Assembly: GCA_016705365.1 (NCBI GenBank)
Contig: JADIYI010000005.1
Coordinates: forward strand, 310,001-374,000
Length of the DNA stretch: 64,000 bases
DNA from: Gammaproteobacteria bacterium
GTDB taxonomy: Bacteria; Pseudomonadota; Gammaproteobacteria; Pseudomonadales; UBA5518
Direction: 5' to 3'
The notes beneath the pieces were generated by a model, which saw only the letters and a list, made by a program, of their open reading frames with translations, was not told where the DNA came from and did no database searches. Of this stretch, positions 48,157 to 57,285 are shown one piece after another; the first letter of the stretch is position 1, and the number at the start of each line of letters is the position of its first letter. A program made the position numbers and the translations under genes.

Positions 48157-49848
48157 ATGCCGATGAATACGGATTTCGATGCAATCGTGGTGGGTTCGGG
48201 CATCAGCGGTGGCTGGGCGGCGAAAGAGCTGAGCGAGAAGGGCTTGAAAGTTCTGGTGCTGGAGCGCGGCGCGCCGTTGACGCACGGCGAGGATTACGTT
48301 GGCGAACATCGCGCGCCGTGGGAAACACCCCTGCGTGGCAAACCGCTGCGCGAGCTGTACAAGAGCGATTATGCGGTGCAGAGCACCTCGTTTGCCTTTG
48401 GCGAGAACAACCGCCCGTTCTGGAACAACGATCGTGAAAACCCCTATGTGATGGATGGCGAATCGCCGTTTCTGTGGATGCGCGGCGCCGTTGTGGGCGG
48501 CAAATCGCTGATGTGGAGCCGCCAGGTTTATCGCTGGAGCGATATGGACTTCGGCGCCAATGCCCGCGACGGGCACGGCATCGACTGGCCGCTCCGCTAC
48601 GCGGATATCGCGCCATGGTATGCGCATGTCGAACGCTTCATCGGGGTCAGCGGCGCAGCCGAGGATATCCCGCATCTGCCGGATGGCGAATTCCTGCCGG
48701 CCATGGACATGAACGCCGGCGAGAAGCACCTGAAACGCGAGGTGGAGCAGAAATTCGCCGGTCGCCGCGTGATCATGGGTCGAGCGGCGGTGCTGACCCG
48801 CGAGCACAACGGGCGCGGCGCCTGTCATTACTGTGGACCATGCGAGCGCGGCTGCTCGGTGGGTGCGTATTTCTCGAGCCTGAGTTCCACCTTGCCCGCC
48901 GCGGCGAAGACCGGGCGCTTGACGCTGCGTGCCAACAGCGTGGTCGAAGGGCTCGATTACGATCCCGCCACGCGCAAGGTGAGTGCCGTGCGCGTCATCG
49001 ACAGCACAAGTGGAGAACGGCTGCGCTTCAGTTCCCGCCTGGTATTCCTGTGTGCCTCCACGGTTGGCAGCACCCAGATCCTGCTCAATTCACGCAGCGA
49101 CAGCTTTCCCGAAGGGCTTGCCAACGGCAGCGGGACGCTCGGTCGCTACCTGATGGATCACACCAACGGTCTTGGTGCGTTCGGCCTGTTTCCGAACCTG
49201 CTGATGGATCGTTATTACAGTGGCAACCGTCCCAACAATATCTATATTCCGCGCTTCAGGAACCTCGGTGCCGGGGGTGATGCAGCGGAATTCGTTCGCG
49301 GCTATGGTTTCCAGGGCGCCGCGTTTCGCACCAACTGGTCGATGAACTACCGGATGCCCGGTTTTGGCGCCGGGTTCAAGCAGACGCTGCGTTATCCCGG
49401 GTACTGGGCCATGTTCCTGGCGGGATTCGGCGAGTGCCTGCCGCAGCAGCGCAATCGCATGTATCTGCACCCGAACAAGGTAGACCGCTTCGGCATTCCC
49501 CAGGTCGCATTCGATTTCGCCTGGCACGACAACGAGAAGCGCATGTGCCGCGATATCGTCAACGAGGCAGAGGCGATGCTGAGAGCGGCAGGCGCGCAGA
49601 TCGTGATGCGCCTGGAGGAACCGGAACCGCCCGGCGGCGCGATTCACGAGATGGGGAGCGCGCGCATGGGTCGCGATCCGGCGCAGTCGGTTCTGAACGG
49701 CTGGAACCAGGCACATGAGGTCGAAAACCTGTTCGTCACCGATGGTGCGGCGATGAGCTCGACCGCATGCGTCAACCCCTCGCTGACCTACATGGCGCTG
49801 ACCGCGCGCGCCTGTGATTACGCCGTGGCACGGCTCCGTAGTGCGTAG
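48157..49848 (+). CDS. FAD-dependent GMC-family dehydrogenase (copy 2)
   Basis: A 563-residue flavoprotein, the same length as the paralogue at 15789. FDAIVVGSGISGGWAAKELS is the FAD loop, WMRGAVVGGKSLMWSRQVYR the GMC signature, ACHYCGPCERGCSVGAYFSS the Cys-rich loop, and AIHEMGSARMGRDPAQSVLN and STACVNPSLTYMALTARAC the C-terminal flavin motifs. Divergence from copy 1 is spread over the whole length, so the duplication is old. It should be exported with its small subunit. No cytochrome subunit is adjacent, as for copy 1. Substrate unknown. Confidence 0.87.
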   Translation: MPMNTDFDAIVVGSGISGGWAAKELSEKGLKVLVLERGAPLTHGEDYVGEHRAPWETPLRGKPLRELYKSDYAVQSTSFAFGENNRPFWNNDRENPYVMDGESPFLWMRGAVVGGKSLMWSRQVYRWSDMDFGANARDGHGIDWPLRYADIAPWYAHVERFIGVSGAAEDIPHLPDGEFLPAMDMNAGEKHLKREVEQKFAGRRVIMGRAAVLTREHNGRGACHYCGPCERGCSVGAYFSSLSSTLPAAAKTGRLTLRANSVVEGLDYDPATRKVSAVRVIDSTSGERLRFSSRLVFLCASTVGSTQILLNSRSDSFPEGLANGSGTLGRYLMDHTNGLGAFGLFPNLLMDRYYSGNRPNNIYIPRFRNLGAGGDAAEFVRGYGFQGAAFRTNWSMNYRMPGFGAGFKQTLRYPGYWAMFLAGFGECLPQQRNRMYLHPNKVDRFGIPQVAFDFAWHDNEKRMCRDIVNEAEAMLRAAGAQIVMRLEEPEPPGGAIHEMGSARMGRDPAQSVLNGWNQAHEVENLFVTDGAAMSSTACVNPSLTYMALTARACDYAVARLRSA

Positions 49849-49994
49849 CACCGCACCCATCCGCTTCGCGGGTCGAGACGAGGAGACACTTCGAGCATAC
49901 GTCCGTCACCAGGAGCACGAAGATGAGCGCCTGGGGCAGATGAATCGGCTGCGTTGATTAGCCGCCGCGCTTGCTCAGGGCTGACTCCGTTTGC

Positions 49995-50312
49995 CTAGCC
50001 GACCCTGCCAGGTATCACCACCCACTCGGGTTCATCGAATTCCCCGATGATATTGATTTCGCATTTCTGGTAGTGCTCTGCGAGGATGTCGCGGACGATC
50101 TTGCTTCTGTTGTCGTCCTTTTGGTCTCGCGCCTGGCGGGATTCCCAGTTGGCGATAGCCAGCAACCGGTTTGGATTGTTGAGGTCACGGTGCAGGCGAG
50201 TGCCGAGAGCGCCCGGTGTTTGCTGGATGATTTCGCTGGCGCGAATCCAATTGGCTGCGTATTGCTCCACGGTGAAGCCCGGTTTGACAATAACTTCGAA
50301 GATAAATTTCAT
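49995..50312 (-). CDS. ABM-domain (antibiotic biosynthesis monooxygenase-like) small protein
   Basis: A 105-residue protein, start ATG 50312 (MKFIFEVIVKPGFTVEQYAA). The size and ferredoxin-like pattern, with HxxLNNPNRLLAIANWESR-type strand and EHYQKCEINIIGEFDEPEWV near the end, fit the dimeric alpha-beta-barrel (ABM/EthD-like) superfamily. Members include cofactor-free oxygenases, haem-degrading enzymes and proteins of unknown job. I cannot say which. It is not coupled to its neighbours. Confidence 0.6.
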   Translation of the reverse strand: MKFIFEVIVKPGFTVEQYAANWIRASEIIQQTPGALGTRLHRDLNNPNRLLAIANWESRQARDQKDDNRSKIVRDILAEHYQKCEINIIGEFDEPEWVVIPGRVG

Positions 50313-50463
50313 GTATATCCGACGCCCCCCGCTTCGAGTAGCGATATTGTTCAGAGTCTTCCGGGCATTATAAGAGCGTCGTCGCGCAGTCGTTCCATTG
50401 AACGATTCCACATGGGCACTCTGATTGGGTTTTGCCCGGCTCGATCAGCTCGAGCCACGATGC

Positions 50464-51231
50464 TCAGCCCGCGCAGAGACCGCCGTCCAGTGCCAGCGCC
50501 TGTCCGGTCATGAAACTGTTCTCGCGCGCACAGGCCCACAGCATGGCCTGCACGATCTCGGGTGGTTCGCCGAGACGCCGCATCGGAATGGCCGCCGCCA
50601 TGTTGTCCAGGGTGCGGCTGTGTCCGCTGTGCAGCAGCTCGCCGAGGATCGGGGTGCGGGTGTAGGCGGGGCATAGCGCGTTCACCCGGATGTTGCGTTT
50701 CGCATACTCGAGCGCGGCGGTCCTGGTGAGGCCGATCACTCCATGCTTGGCCGCGGCATAGGCGGCCATCATCGGGGCGCCGCGGATACCGGCAACCGAA
50801 CTCACGTTGAGGATCACGCCGCCGCCCTGCCTGAGCATATGCGGCAGTTCGGCGCGCATGCACAGGAACACGCCTTTCAGGTTGACCGCCACATTGCGAT
50901 CGAAGGTCTCCTCGTCGCAGTCGGCCAGCCGCGTCAGCGCATGCCCGATGCCGGCATTGTTCAGCGCCACGTCGATGCGACCGAAACGCGCGATGGTTGC
51001 GGCCACGAATTGCTCGACCTCGCTTGCGCGCGCCACATCGCAACCCATGCTGAGTACATTGCCCTCATCGAGCCCCTGCCCGCGCACCGTTTCGTGCAAT
51101 GCCTCCACATTGATGTCGCTCAGCGCGAGCTGTGCCCCCGCGGCAGCAAAGCTCTTCGCCGCGAGCCGCCCGAAGCCGCTGCCCGCGCCGGTTATGAGGA
51201 CCACCTGGCCGGTGAAATCGCAAGCTGTCAT
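50464..51231 (-). CDS. Short-chain dehydrogenase/reductase (SDR)
   Basis: A 255-residue classical SDR. VVLITGAGSGFGRLAAKSFA is the cofactor loop, LSDINVEALHE carries the NAD-favouring Asp, NNAGIGHALTRL the Asn motif, ILNVSSVAGIRGAPMMAAYA with YAAAKHGVIGLTRTAAL the Ser-Tyr-Lys triad, and FMTGQALALDGGLCAG the end. It lies 58 bp after the HMG-CoA lyase gene on the same strand. A hydroxyacyl or terpenoid alcohol dehydrogenase would fit, but the substrate is not visible. Confidence 0.88.
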   Translation of the reverse strand: MTACDFTGQVVLITGAGSGFGRLAAKSFAAAGAQLALSDINVEALHETVRGQGLDEGNVLSMGCDVARASEVEQFVAATIARFGRIDVALNNAGIGHALTRLADCDEETFDRNVAVNLKGVFLCMRAELPHMLRQGGGVILNVSSVAGIRGAPMMAAYAAAKHGVIGLTRTAALEYAKRNIRVNALCPAYTRTPILGELLHSGHSRTLDNMAAAIPMRRLGEPPEIVQAMLWACARENSFMTGQALALDGGLCAG

Positions 51232-51289
51232 ACAACACTCCCCGTGGACCGGAATTCAACCGGGCATTGGCAAACCGTTTGCCGGGTTC

Positions 51290-52219
51290 TCAGCCGGGAG
51301 CTTGCGCCCCGGTCTGCGGTGCCGCGGCGCGACGCGCGAGCGTCACCCGGGAACCGTTGCGCCGCCCCAGCACGCCGCAGATCCACACCGAGCAATCCAT
51401 CAGCCGTTCGAGGTCGATGCCGGTGTCGATGCCCATGCCGTGCAGCAGATAAACCACGTCTTCGCTCGCGACGTTGCCCGAGGCGCCGGCCGCGTAGGGA
51501 CAGCCCCCCAAACCGGCGATGGCGGCATCGAACACCGCGACGCCGGATTCGAGCGAGGCGTAGATGTTCGCGATCGCCATGCCATAGGTGTCGTGGAAAT
51601 GACCGGCCAGCTGCGCCACCGGAACCTGCGCGCTCACCGCCTCGAGCATGGCGCGGGTGCCGCCCGGGGTGCCGGCGCCGATGGTGTCTCCGAGGCTGAT
51701 CTCGTAACAACCCATGCCGTGGAGGGCCGCCGCCACCGCGGCCACGGCGCGCGGTTCGATGGCGCCTTCGTAGGGGCAGCCCAGCACACAGGATACGTAG
51801 CCGCGCACCCGCACGCCGGCATCGATGGCGGCTTGCATCAGGGGTTCGAAGCGGCCCAGCGATTCGGCGATCGAGCAGTTGATGTTGCGTTGCGAGAAGG
51901 ATTCGCTGGCGGCCGCAAACACCGCGACCTCGGTGGCGCCGGCTGCCAGCGCCGCCTTGAAGCCCTTGAGGTTCGGCGTCAGCACCGGGTACGAGACACC
52001 GGGCAGGCGCACGATCCGCGCCATCACCGCGGCATTGTCAGCCATCTGCGGTATCCATTTGGGCGAGACGAAGGAGGTGGCCTCGATGGTGCGCAGTCCG
52101 GCCCGGCCCAGGGCGGCGATCAATTCCACCTTGAGCTCGGTGCCGAGCAATTGCGGCTCGTTCTGCAGTCCGTCACGCGGACCCACTTCGACCAGCCGGA
52201 CCTTCGTTGGCAAAGTCAT
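51290..52219 (-). CDS. Hydroxymethylglutaryl-CoA lyase
   Basis: Splits HMG-CoA into acetoacetate and acetyl-CoA, the end of leucine and acyclic-terpene breakdown. The protein has 309 residues from ATG 52219, with GGAGA before it. VRLVEVGPRDGLQNEPQLLG contains the active-site Arg-Asp, GHFHDTYGMAIANIYASLES the metal-binding His pair, and GLGGCPYAAGASGNVASEDV the catalytic Cys loop. Other members of the DRE-TIM family (citramalate lyase-like) share parts of these, but the GCPYA motif fits HMG-CoA lyase. The other leucine-pathway genes are not in this window. Confidence 0.9.
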   Translation of the reverse strand: MTLPTKVRLVEVGPRDGLQNEPQLLGTELKVELIAALGRAGLRTIEATSFVSPKWIPQMADNAAVMARIVRLPGVSYPVLTPNLKGFKAALAAGATEVAVFAAASESFSQRNINCSIAESLGRFEPLMQAAIDAGVRVRGYVSCVLGCPYEGAIEPRAVAAVAAALHGMGCYEISLGDTIGAGTPGGTRAMLEAVSAQVPVAQLAGHFHDTYGMAIANIYASLESGVAVFDAAIAGLGGCPYAAGASGNVASEDVVYLLHGMGIDTGIDLERLMDCSVWICGVLGRRNGSRVTLARRAAAPQTGAQAPG

Positions 52220-52249
52220 GGCGCTCTCCACGGACGGCGGGTGCGTTGC

Positions 52250-53203
52250 TCAGACCGTTTCGGTCAGCGCGAACTCCATTGAGGTTACGGTCACGAATTT
52301 GTCGGCGCTGAGGCTGCGCTCGCCGTCCCAGCGGTAGGCGGCAAGCTTGCCGCCCGGCTTGGCAACGCTGTAATCGAGACAGCCGATATTCGGTGCCAGT
52401 GGCGCCGGCTGGCCGCTCAGCCAGTAATGACCCATGAATACCGGAGGATCCTGGCGGCTGTATTCGAGCAGGTGATCACCGGTGATATCGTCATCCGGAA
52501 TCTGGGTGGCGAGCTTTTCCGAGCCGAGGTAGGCGGCGCGGTAATTGCGCGCCTCGCCATCCCACCAACGCACCCGGATGTGATGCCGCTCGGTGCCTTC
52601 CTTGTCAAAGAAACTGTGGCCGCTCGGCAGCGCAATCTCCTTGCCCTTGAGCAGGGTTTCGACCGCCTTGAACTCCCAGTTGCCGTGGGTGCAGGAGGAG
52701 TAGAGCAGGCTGTTGCTGAGGCCGCCCGCGTGGTTGTAGTTGTTGCTGATCCGGGCAATCGCCTCGCGGTCCCAGCAGGCATGGACGATGCGCAGGTCGC
52801 CGAGGTCCAGCCACATCGGCAGCCGCCCGAACCAGTCGATCAGCTCGTGGTAATCGTCGGTGTATTCGTAGGCATCGAGGAATACCCGGTGCTGCTGGTA
52901 ATTCTTGGCGTTGTGGTCACGGAAAAAACCGCCGCCGGAGCGTGGCGTGGCATAGGCAATCGCGTTGAATTCATGGTTTCCCATCACCGCGAGTGCGCTG
53001 CCGCGCTCGATCATCGGCCGCACGATGCGAATCACTCCGCGCTGGTGCGGTCCGCGGTCGATGAAGTCACCGAGAAAGATCACCTTTCTTTCGGGGTGGC
53101 GATAGACGCCGTCAAACAGCGAGTACCCCAGCCGCCCGAGCAGGGCCTCCAGTGTTCGCGCGTGTCCGTGGATATCGCCGATGATGTCGTAGCCTGCTTG
53201 CAC
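52250..53203 (-). CDS. Calcineurin-like metallophosphoesterase (PP2A/PrpE-like)
   Basis: A 317-residue two-metal phosphatase with GTG start at 53203 and GAGG about 10 bp before. YDIIGDIHGHARTLEALLGR, KVIFLGDFIDRGPHQRGVIR and LAVMGNHEFNAIAY are the GDxHG, GDxxDRG and GNHE motifs; RIVHACWD supplies the later His. It could act on phosphoproteins or on dinucleotide-type substrates such as PrpE does. The stop is 30 bp before the HMG-CoA lyase start, so co-transcription is possible without an evident functional link. Confidence 0.87.
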   Translation of the reverse strand: MQAGYDIIGDIHGHARTLEALLGRLGYSLFDGVYRHPERKVIFLGDFIDRGPHQRGVIRIVRPMIERGSALAVMGNHEFNAIAYATPRSGGGFFRDHNAKNYQQHRVFLDAYEYTDDYHELIDWFGRLPMWLDLGDLRIVHACWDREAIARISNNYNHAGGLSNSLLYSSCTHGNWEFKAVETLLKGKEIALPSGHSFFDKEGTERHHIRVRWWDGEARNYRAAYLGSEKLATQIPDDDITGDHLLEYSRQDPPVFMGHYWLSGQPAPLAPNIGCLDYSVAKPGGKLAAYRWDGERSLSADKFVTVTSMEFALTETV

Positions 53204-53369
53204 TGCCGCCTCGGTCGGGGGTGGATTCGATATTTATTCTAGTCGAGGAGACGGTCGGGGCGCGACCGCGCGGCGCTCCTTCACCCGGAGGCGTGGCGTC
53301 GCGACTGCCCGCGAAAGGCCAAAACATGATCAAATCGCCTCCAACGGCGTAAATAAAGGGGCTGAGGTG

Positions 53370-54266
53370 ATGAAAAAATGGCTGTTGCGGATCGCGCTCT
53401 TCCTGCTGGTACTGACCCTGAGCGGTGCCACGGTGATCTACTTCGGCTTGCGCGAGCTGGGCTTTTTCCGGGAGCCGGTTTTCGAAACCGGAGCGCCGCT
53501 GCTGCCGGAGCTGCGCCATCCCGCCGTGCTGGTATTCTCGAAGACCAATGCATTCATCCACCGCGAGGCCATCCCGGCCGCGCAATCCGCGCTGCGCCGG
53601 ATCGGCAAGGCACGCGGCTGGTCAGTGTACCTTTCCGACAATGGCGCGATCCACAACGCGCGCGATCTGCAGCGCTTCGATGCCGTGGTCTGGAACAATG
53701 TCACCGGTGAGGTACTCGATGCCGGACAGAAACGCGCACTGCGCGACTACCTCGAGCAGGGGGGTGGATTCGTGGCGCTGCACTCGAGCGGCGACAGCAG
53801 CCACGAGGACTGGCCCTGGTACATGAAATCGATCATTCGCGTGCGTTTTGTCGGACATCCGATGCTGCCGCAGTTCCAGCGCGCCACGGTGCGCATCGAG
53901 CAGCCCGCGGATCCGATCATGGCCGGGGAAGAGCGCGCGTGGACCCGCGAGGACGAGTGGTATTCCTTTGCCGGCAGTCCGCGCGCGGACGGGGTGAGAA
54001 TCCTCGCCACGCTCGATGAACAGAGTTATCAACCCGAGGCCTTTGGAAAGTCACTGCGCATGGGTGCGGACCATCCGGTGATCTGGAAGCATTGTGTGGG
54101 CGCCGGGCGCGTGTTCTATTCCGCGATGGGACACACCGCCGAGAGCTACGCCGAGCCGCGCTATCTGCAGCTGCTCGAGCGGGCCGTGACCTGGGCGGCG
54201 CGGCTCGAGCCGCAGGCTGCCGCGGGCGGAGCGCCATTGTCGTGCGAGGAAGACGCCGGTGGCTGA
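53370..54266 (+). CDS. Membrane-anchored ThuA-like protein (copy 2)
   Basis: A 298-residue paralogue of the protein at 14215. ATG 53370 is chosen over the adjacent GTG. KKWLLRIALFLLVLTLSGAT anchors the N-terminus; then VLVFSKTNAFIHREAIPAAQ, VVWNNVTGEVLDAGQKRALR, GGGFVALHSSGDSSHEDWPW and GRVFYSAMGHTAESYAEPRY follow the same order as copy 1. Here it stands alone, 3.5 kb from the second GMC pair and divergent from the phosphatase. Role unknown; see the duplicated-module finding. Confidence 0.82.
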   Translation: MKKWLLRIALFLLVLTLSGATVIYFGLRELGFFREPVFETGAPLLPELRHPAVLVFSKTNAFIHREAIPAAQSALRRIGKARGWSVYLSDNGAIHNARDLQRFDAVVWNNVTGEVLDAGQKRALRDYLEQGGGFVALHSSGDSSHEDWPWYMKSIIRVRFVGHPMLPQFQRATVRIEQPADPIMAGEERAWTREDEWYSFAGSPRADGVRILATLDEQSYQPEAFGKSLRMGADHPVIWKHCVGAGRVFYSAMGHTAESYAEPRYLQLLERAVTWAARLEPQAAAGGAPLSCEEDAGG

Positions 54267-54439
54267 GCCCGTACCGTCCGTCTCGTGGATGAAGAGTACC
54301 GGTATGCGCGGCGGGTTCAGGCTTGTCAGCTATCGGGTTTGATTACCCTGATGGCGTTTTCAGGCAGCAATTTTGGCCAGACCGCGTCGCGCCACGGGAC
54401 ACCGGGCATATTGCCCCGGATGCGAGCGAGTGCAAGGCC

Positions 54440-54503
54440 CATCGGTAAACCCATCGGTAAAGGCGTTGACCCGGACCGGCCGCATGATATTATGAGTACC
54501 GGT
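54440..54503 (+). promoter_or_regulatory. P450 promoter with repeated CGGTA half-sites
   Basis: A sigma-70-like promoter is visible: TTGACC at 54466-54471, 16 bp, TATTAT at 54488-54493. Just before it CATCGGTAAA occurs twice, 11 bp apart (from 54440). Just after the -10 box is the palindrome TACCGGTA (54497-54504). GAGTACCGGTA also occurs near 54289. The half-sites flank the promoter as expected for an operator, perhaps of the TetR protein at 57286. The remaining 54267-54528 shows no gene. Confidence 0.6.
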
Positions 54504-54528
54504 AGTTTCGTAAATTGGGGTGCTTGCG

Positions 54529-55719
54529 ATGACGATCGACTACGATCCCTTTTCGGATGCGGCGATGCGCGATCCGTTCCCGCTCTATGCCGCGATGCGG
54601 GCCGAGGGCGGTCCCCACTACATCGCGAAGTACAACGCCTGGGCGCTGGCGCGCTTCGAGGATGTCTGGGAAGCCAGCATGCATCACGAAGCCGATGTGA
54701 CCTGGACCGCTGGCGCGACCCCCGCGCAGCTGCTGCTCGGCGATCCGATACCGCGCGCCTTCACCACGATGGACGCGCCGGAGCATCGCAAGTGGCGTGG
54801 CGTGATCAGGCGCGAATACACACCCGAAGCCGTGCGTTTGCATGAGCAGCGCTTGCGCACGCTCGCCCGCGAGGTGCTCGATCCGCTACTGGCGCGCGGG
54901 GAGTTCGATGCCTATGCCGATTACGCCAACCGCGTGTTCTGCCTGAACTCGGGATTCAACCTCGGCCTGCCGCGCGAGGATGCCCTCACCTGGCGCGCCC
55001 TGATCGACGAGCTGATGCACCGCGATCCCGGACAGTGCGGTGGCAGTTCGTCGCGCAATCAGTACGCGGCGACGCAACTCGCGGCCTATATGCACGACTA
55101 CGTACAACGTTTGCGTGTGGATCCCGGGCTCGCCAGCGGTCATACGGCGGCCTATCTGAACGCCGAGATCGATGGCGAGCGGCTCGACGACGAAGGAATG
55201 GTCAATATCCTGATGAATTTCCTGATTGTCGGATCCGAGACCACGCCGATGGTATGCGCTGGCGCGCTGCATTACCTCGAGCAGCATCCGGCGCAGAAGG
55301 CGGCGGTGCTGGCGGACCATGCCCTGATACCGAGGTTGTTTTTCGAGACCTGCCGTTATGACCAGCCGACGAACATGTTGTGTCGGCGCGCGAAACGTGA
55401 TTTCACGCTGGGGGGTGCGCAGATCCGTGCCGGGCAGGACCTGCTGTATATCTACGCCTCGGCCAACCGCGACGAACGGGAATTCGTGAACGCCGCGCAA
55501 TTCGATATATTCCGCAATCATGAGCGCGACCTGACGTACGGCGCCGGCGGGCACAAATGCCTGGGGATGCATCTGGCCACCATGGGCGCGGTGATCGTGC
55601 TCGAGGAACTGCTGGCATCGATACGGGATTTCGAGGTTCGGCTCGACGGCTGCCGGCGCGCCTACGGTGAGCATCTGTCCGGATTCGAACGGGTTCCGGT
55701 GCGGGTGCATCTTGGTTGA
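54529..55719 (+). CDS. Cytochrome P450
   Basis: A 396-residue soluble bacterial P450, starting MTIDYDPFSDAAMRDPFPLY at ATG 54529, with GGGG before it. ARAFTTMDAPEHRKWRGVIR-type C-helix sequence, the I-helix oxygen-binding LIVGSETTP (Gly and Thr-Thr present), ExxR in FFETCRYDQP, and the haem loop LTYGAGGHKCLGMHLATMG with the Cys thiolate. It hydroxylates an unknown lipophilic substrate and needs a ferredoxin and reductase not seen here. It leads a plus-strand gene run, so it likely performs an early step. Confidence 0.92.
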   Translation: MTIDYDPFSDAAMRDPFPLYAAMRAEGGPHYIAKYNAWALARFEDVWEASMHHEADVTWTAGATPAQLLLGDPIPRAFTTMDAPEHRKWRGVIRREYTPEAVRLHEQRLRTLAREVLDPLLARGEFDAYADYANRVFCLNSGFNLGLPREDALTWRALIDELMHRDPGQCGGSSSRNQYAATQLAAYMHDYVQRLRVDPGLASGHTAAYLNAEIDGERLDDEGMVNILMNFLIVGSETTPMVCAGALHYLEQHPAQKAAVLADHALIPRLFFETCRYDQPTNMLCRRAKRDFTLGGAQIRAGQDLLYIYASANRDEREFVNAAQFDIFRNHERDLTYGAGGHKCLGMHLATMGAVIVLEELLASIRDFEVRLDGCRRAYGEHLSGFERVPVRVHLG

Positions 55720-55761
55720 AGCGCCGGTCCGCGCGGTGCCCCGCGGGGCCATGGAGGAACA

Positions 55762-56730
55762 TTGAAAATCTGCTCCCTCGGTTATATCGGTATCGCTGCG
55801 CCCGATCCGCTGGCGTGCCTGGAGTTCGCCACCCACATCGTCGGAATGATGCCGGCGCGGGCCTGTCCGGGCGAGGACTGGGGCGTGCCGGCACGGCCGG
55901 GCAGGGGTCCCGCCAGTGCCGGCAGCGGTAAACTTGCCGATGGCAGCGTGTATCTCAAGCTCGATGACTGGCAATGGCGCATCGCGGTTCATCTGCGGGC
56001 GGGGCGCCCGGGACTGCTGTACCTTGGCCTGGAGCTTGCGAGCGAACTCGCGCTCGAGCAGGCGCTCGCCGAGTTGCGTGCCGCCGGATGCGAGGCCCGG
56101 CGCGGCACCGATGCCGAGGCGCATGCACGCGCTGTCGCCGGTATCGTCCATACGCGCGACCCGATGGGCAATGCCATCGAGCTGTTCTACGGCCCGGTCA
56201 AGGATCGCAAGTTCAACTCGCCACGGGGCACGCGTTTTTGCGCCGCCGGTCTCGGACTCGGGCATCTGAACCTGCTGGCGGCGCCGCTGGTCGAGGCGCG
56301 TGATTTCTATACCCGCGTGCTCGGATTCCGGCTGACCGACTTTATCCGTTTTGGCGCCGGTGACTCGGCCAATTTCTTTCATTGCAATGCCCGTCATCAC
56401 AGTATCGGCTTGCTGAAAGTGGGAGAGCTTGCGGGTGTCCATCACCTGATGCTGGAACTCGAGAATATCGATCTGGTCGGTCAATGCCTGGAGCGGGTCG
56501 AAGCCGCCGGTTTGCAGATCACCTCGACGCTGGGCCGCCATGCCAACGACCGCATGCTGTCGTTCTACATGGCGAGTCCCTTCGGCTTCGAACTCGAGAT
56601 CGGTTGCGAAGGATTGCGGATCGACGAGCAGTGGACGCCGGCGGAGTTTGTCGAGGGCGATATCTGGGGCCATCGCGGGCTGGATCCGGAAACGATCCAG
56701 CGCAATCTCGCAGCGGTGGGTGACGAATGA
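55762..56730 (+). CDS. Two-domain extradiol dioxygenase-like VOC protein
   Basis: A 322-residue protein of the type I extradiol dioxygenase (BphC/HsaC-like) family. The start is TTG at 55762 with GGAGGAAC just before; the ATG at 55751 meets a stop after four codons. The C-terminal domain carries the iron ligands: His in LGLGHLNLLAAPLVEARDFY, His in GELAGVHHLMLELENIDLVG and Glu in SPFGFELEIGCEGLRI. It should cleave a catechol ring with oxygen. Following a P450, an aromatic or steroid-derived catechol is plausible. The ring substrate is not known. Confidence 0.83.
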   Translation: MKICSLGYIGIAAPDPLACLEFATHIVGMMPARACPGEDWGVPARPGRGPASAGSGKLADGSVYLKLDDWQWRIAVHLRAGRPGLLYLGLELASELALEQALAELRAAGCEARRGTDAEAHARAVAGIVHTRDPMGNAIELFYGPVKDRKFNSPRGTRFCAAGLGLGHLNLLAAPLVEARDFYTRVLGFRLTDFIRFGAGDSANFFHCNARHHSIGLLKVGELAGVHHLMLELENIDLVGQCLERVEAAGLQITSTLGRHANDRMLSFYMASPFGFELEIGCEGLRIDEQWTPAEFVEGDIWGHRGLDPETIQRNLAAVGDE

Positions 56731-56803
56731 CAGGCAGTGGCTGCGCGGCAGCGCGCGTAATATCCAGCCTGCGCAAGCACGCCATTGCAGGGGAGTCGAA
56801 TCG

Positions 56804-57211
56804 ATGGCGGTGAAATTGCAGAAGGCTGCACTGGATGCGGGTATCGTTACCATCGATGGCGAGCGCGCGGCGCACTTCTACGGTGAGGTGCTGGGGCTGC
56901 CGCTGGCCGGTGAGGTGCGGCTGCCCGATATCGGCCTGATTCGCCGCTACGCGGCCGGTGACAGCACGCTGCGGGTATTCGTGCCGGATACCAGGCCGCA
57001 ACGGGAGAGCAGCCGTGATGGCATGGCCAGCCAGACCGGGATCCGTTATCTCACGCTGACGATTTCCAACCTCGATGAAACAGTTGCCGCGGTGACGGCT
57101 GCCGGATACAAGGTACCCGTTGCGATCCGCGACCTGCGACCGGGGGTGCGGGTGGCGCAGGTCGAGGATGCCGACGGCAATGCCATCGAATTGATGCAGC
57201 AGGACTCCTGA
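56804..57211 (+). CDS. Small VOC-family protein
   Basis: A 135-residue single-module glyoxalase-like protein, ATG 56804 after GGGGAG. AGIVTIDGERAAHFYGEVLG is the first strand-helix, GDSTLRVFVPDTRPQRESSR the middle, IRYLTLTISNLDETVAAVTA the second module and VRVAQVEDADGNAIELMQQD the end with the Glu ligand. The usual first His ligand is not obvious (Ile or Val in that position), so it may bind substrate without metal. It sits between the dioxygenase and a TetR gene. Confidence 0.72.
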   Translation: MAVKLQKAALDAGIVTIDGERAAHFYGEVLGLPLAGEVRLPDIGLIRRYAAGDSTLRVFVPDTRPQRESSRDGMASQTGIRYLTLTISNLDETVAAVTAAGYKVPVAIRDLRPGVRVAQVEDADGNAIELMQQDS

Positions 57212-57285
57212 GTACACGCCATGAAATCCGAAATGTCGACCCGGTCGCGCCGGCGCATCGATACCCATCGTGGCGTCGGGCAGGC

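Noticed and set aside
49849..49994. tRNA or small RNA between the GMC gene and the ABM-domain gene
   Set aside because: No cloverleaf or conserved TTCGA-type loop in proper context; only a short chance reading.
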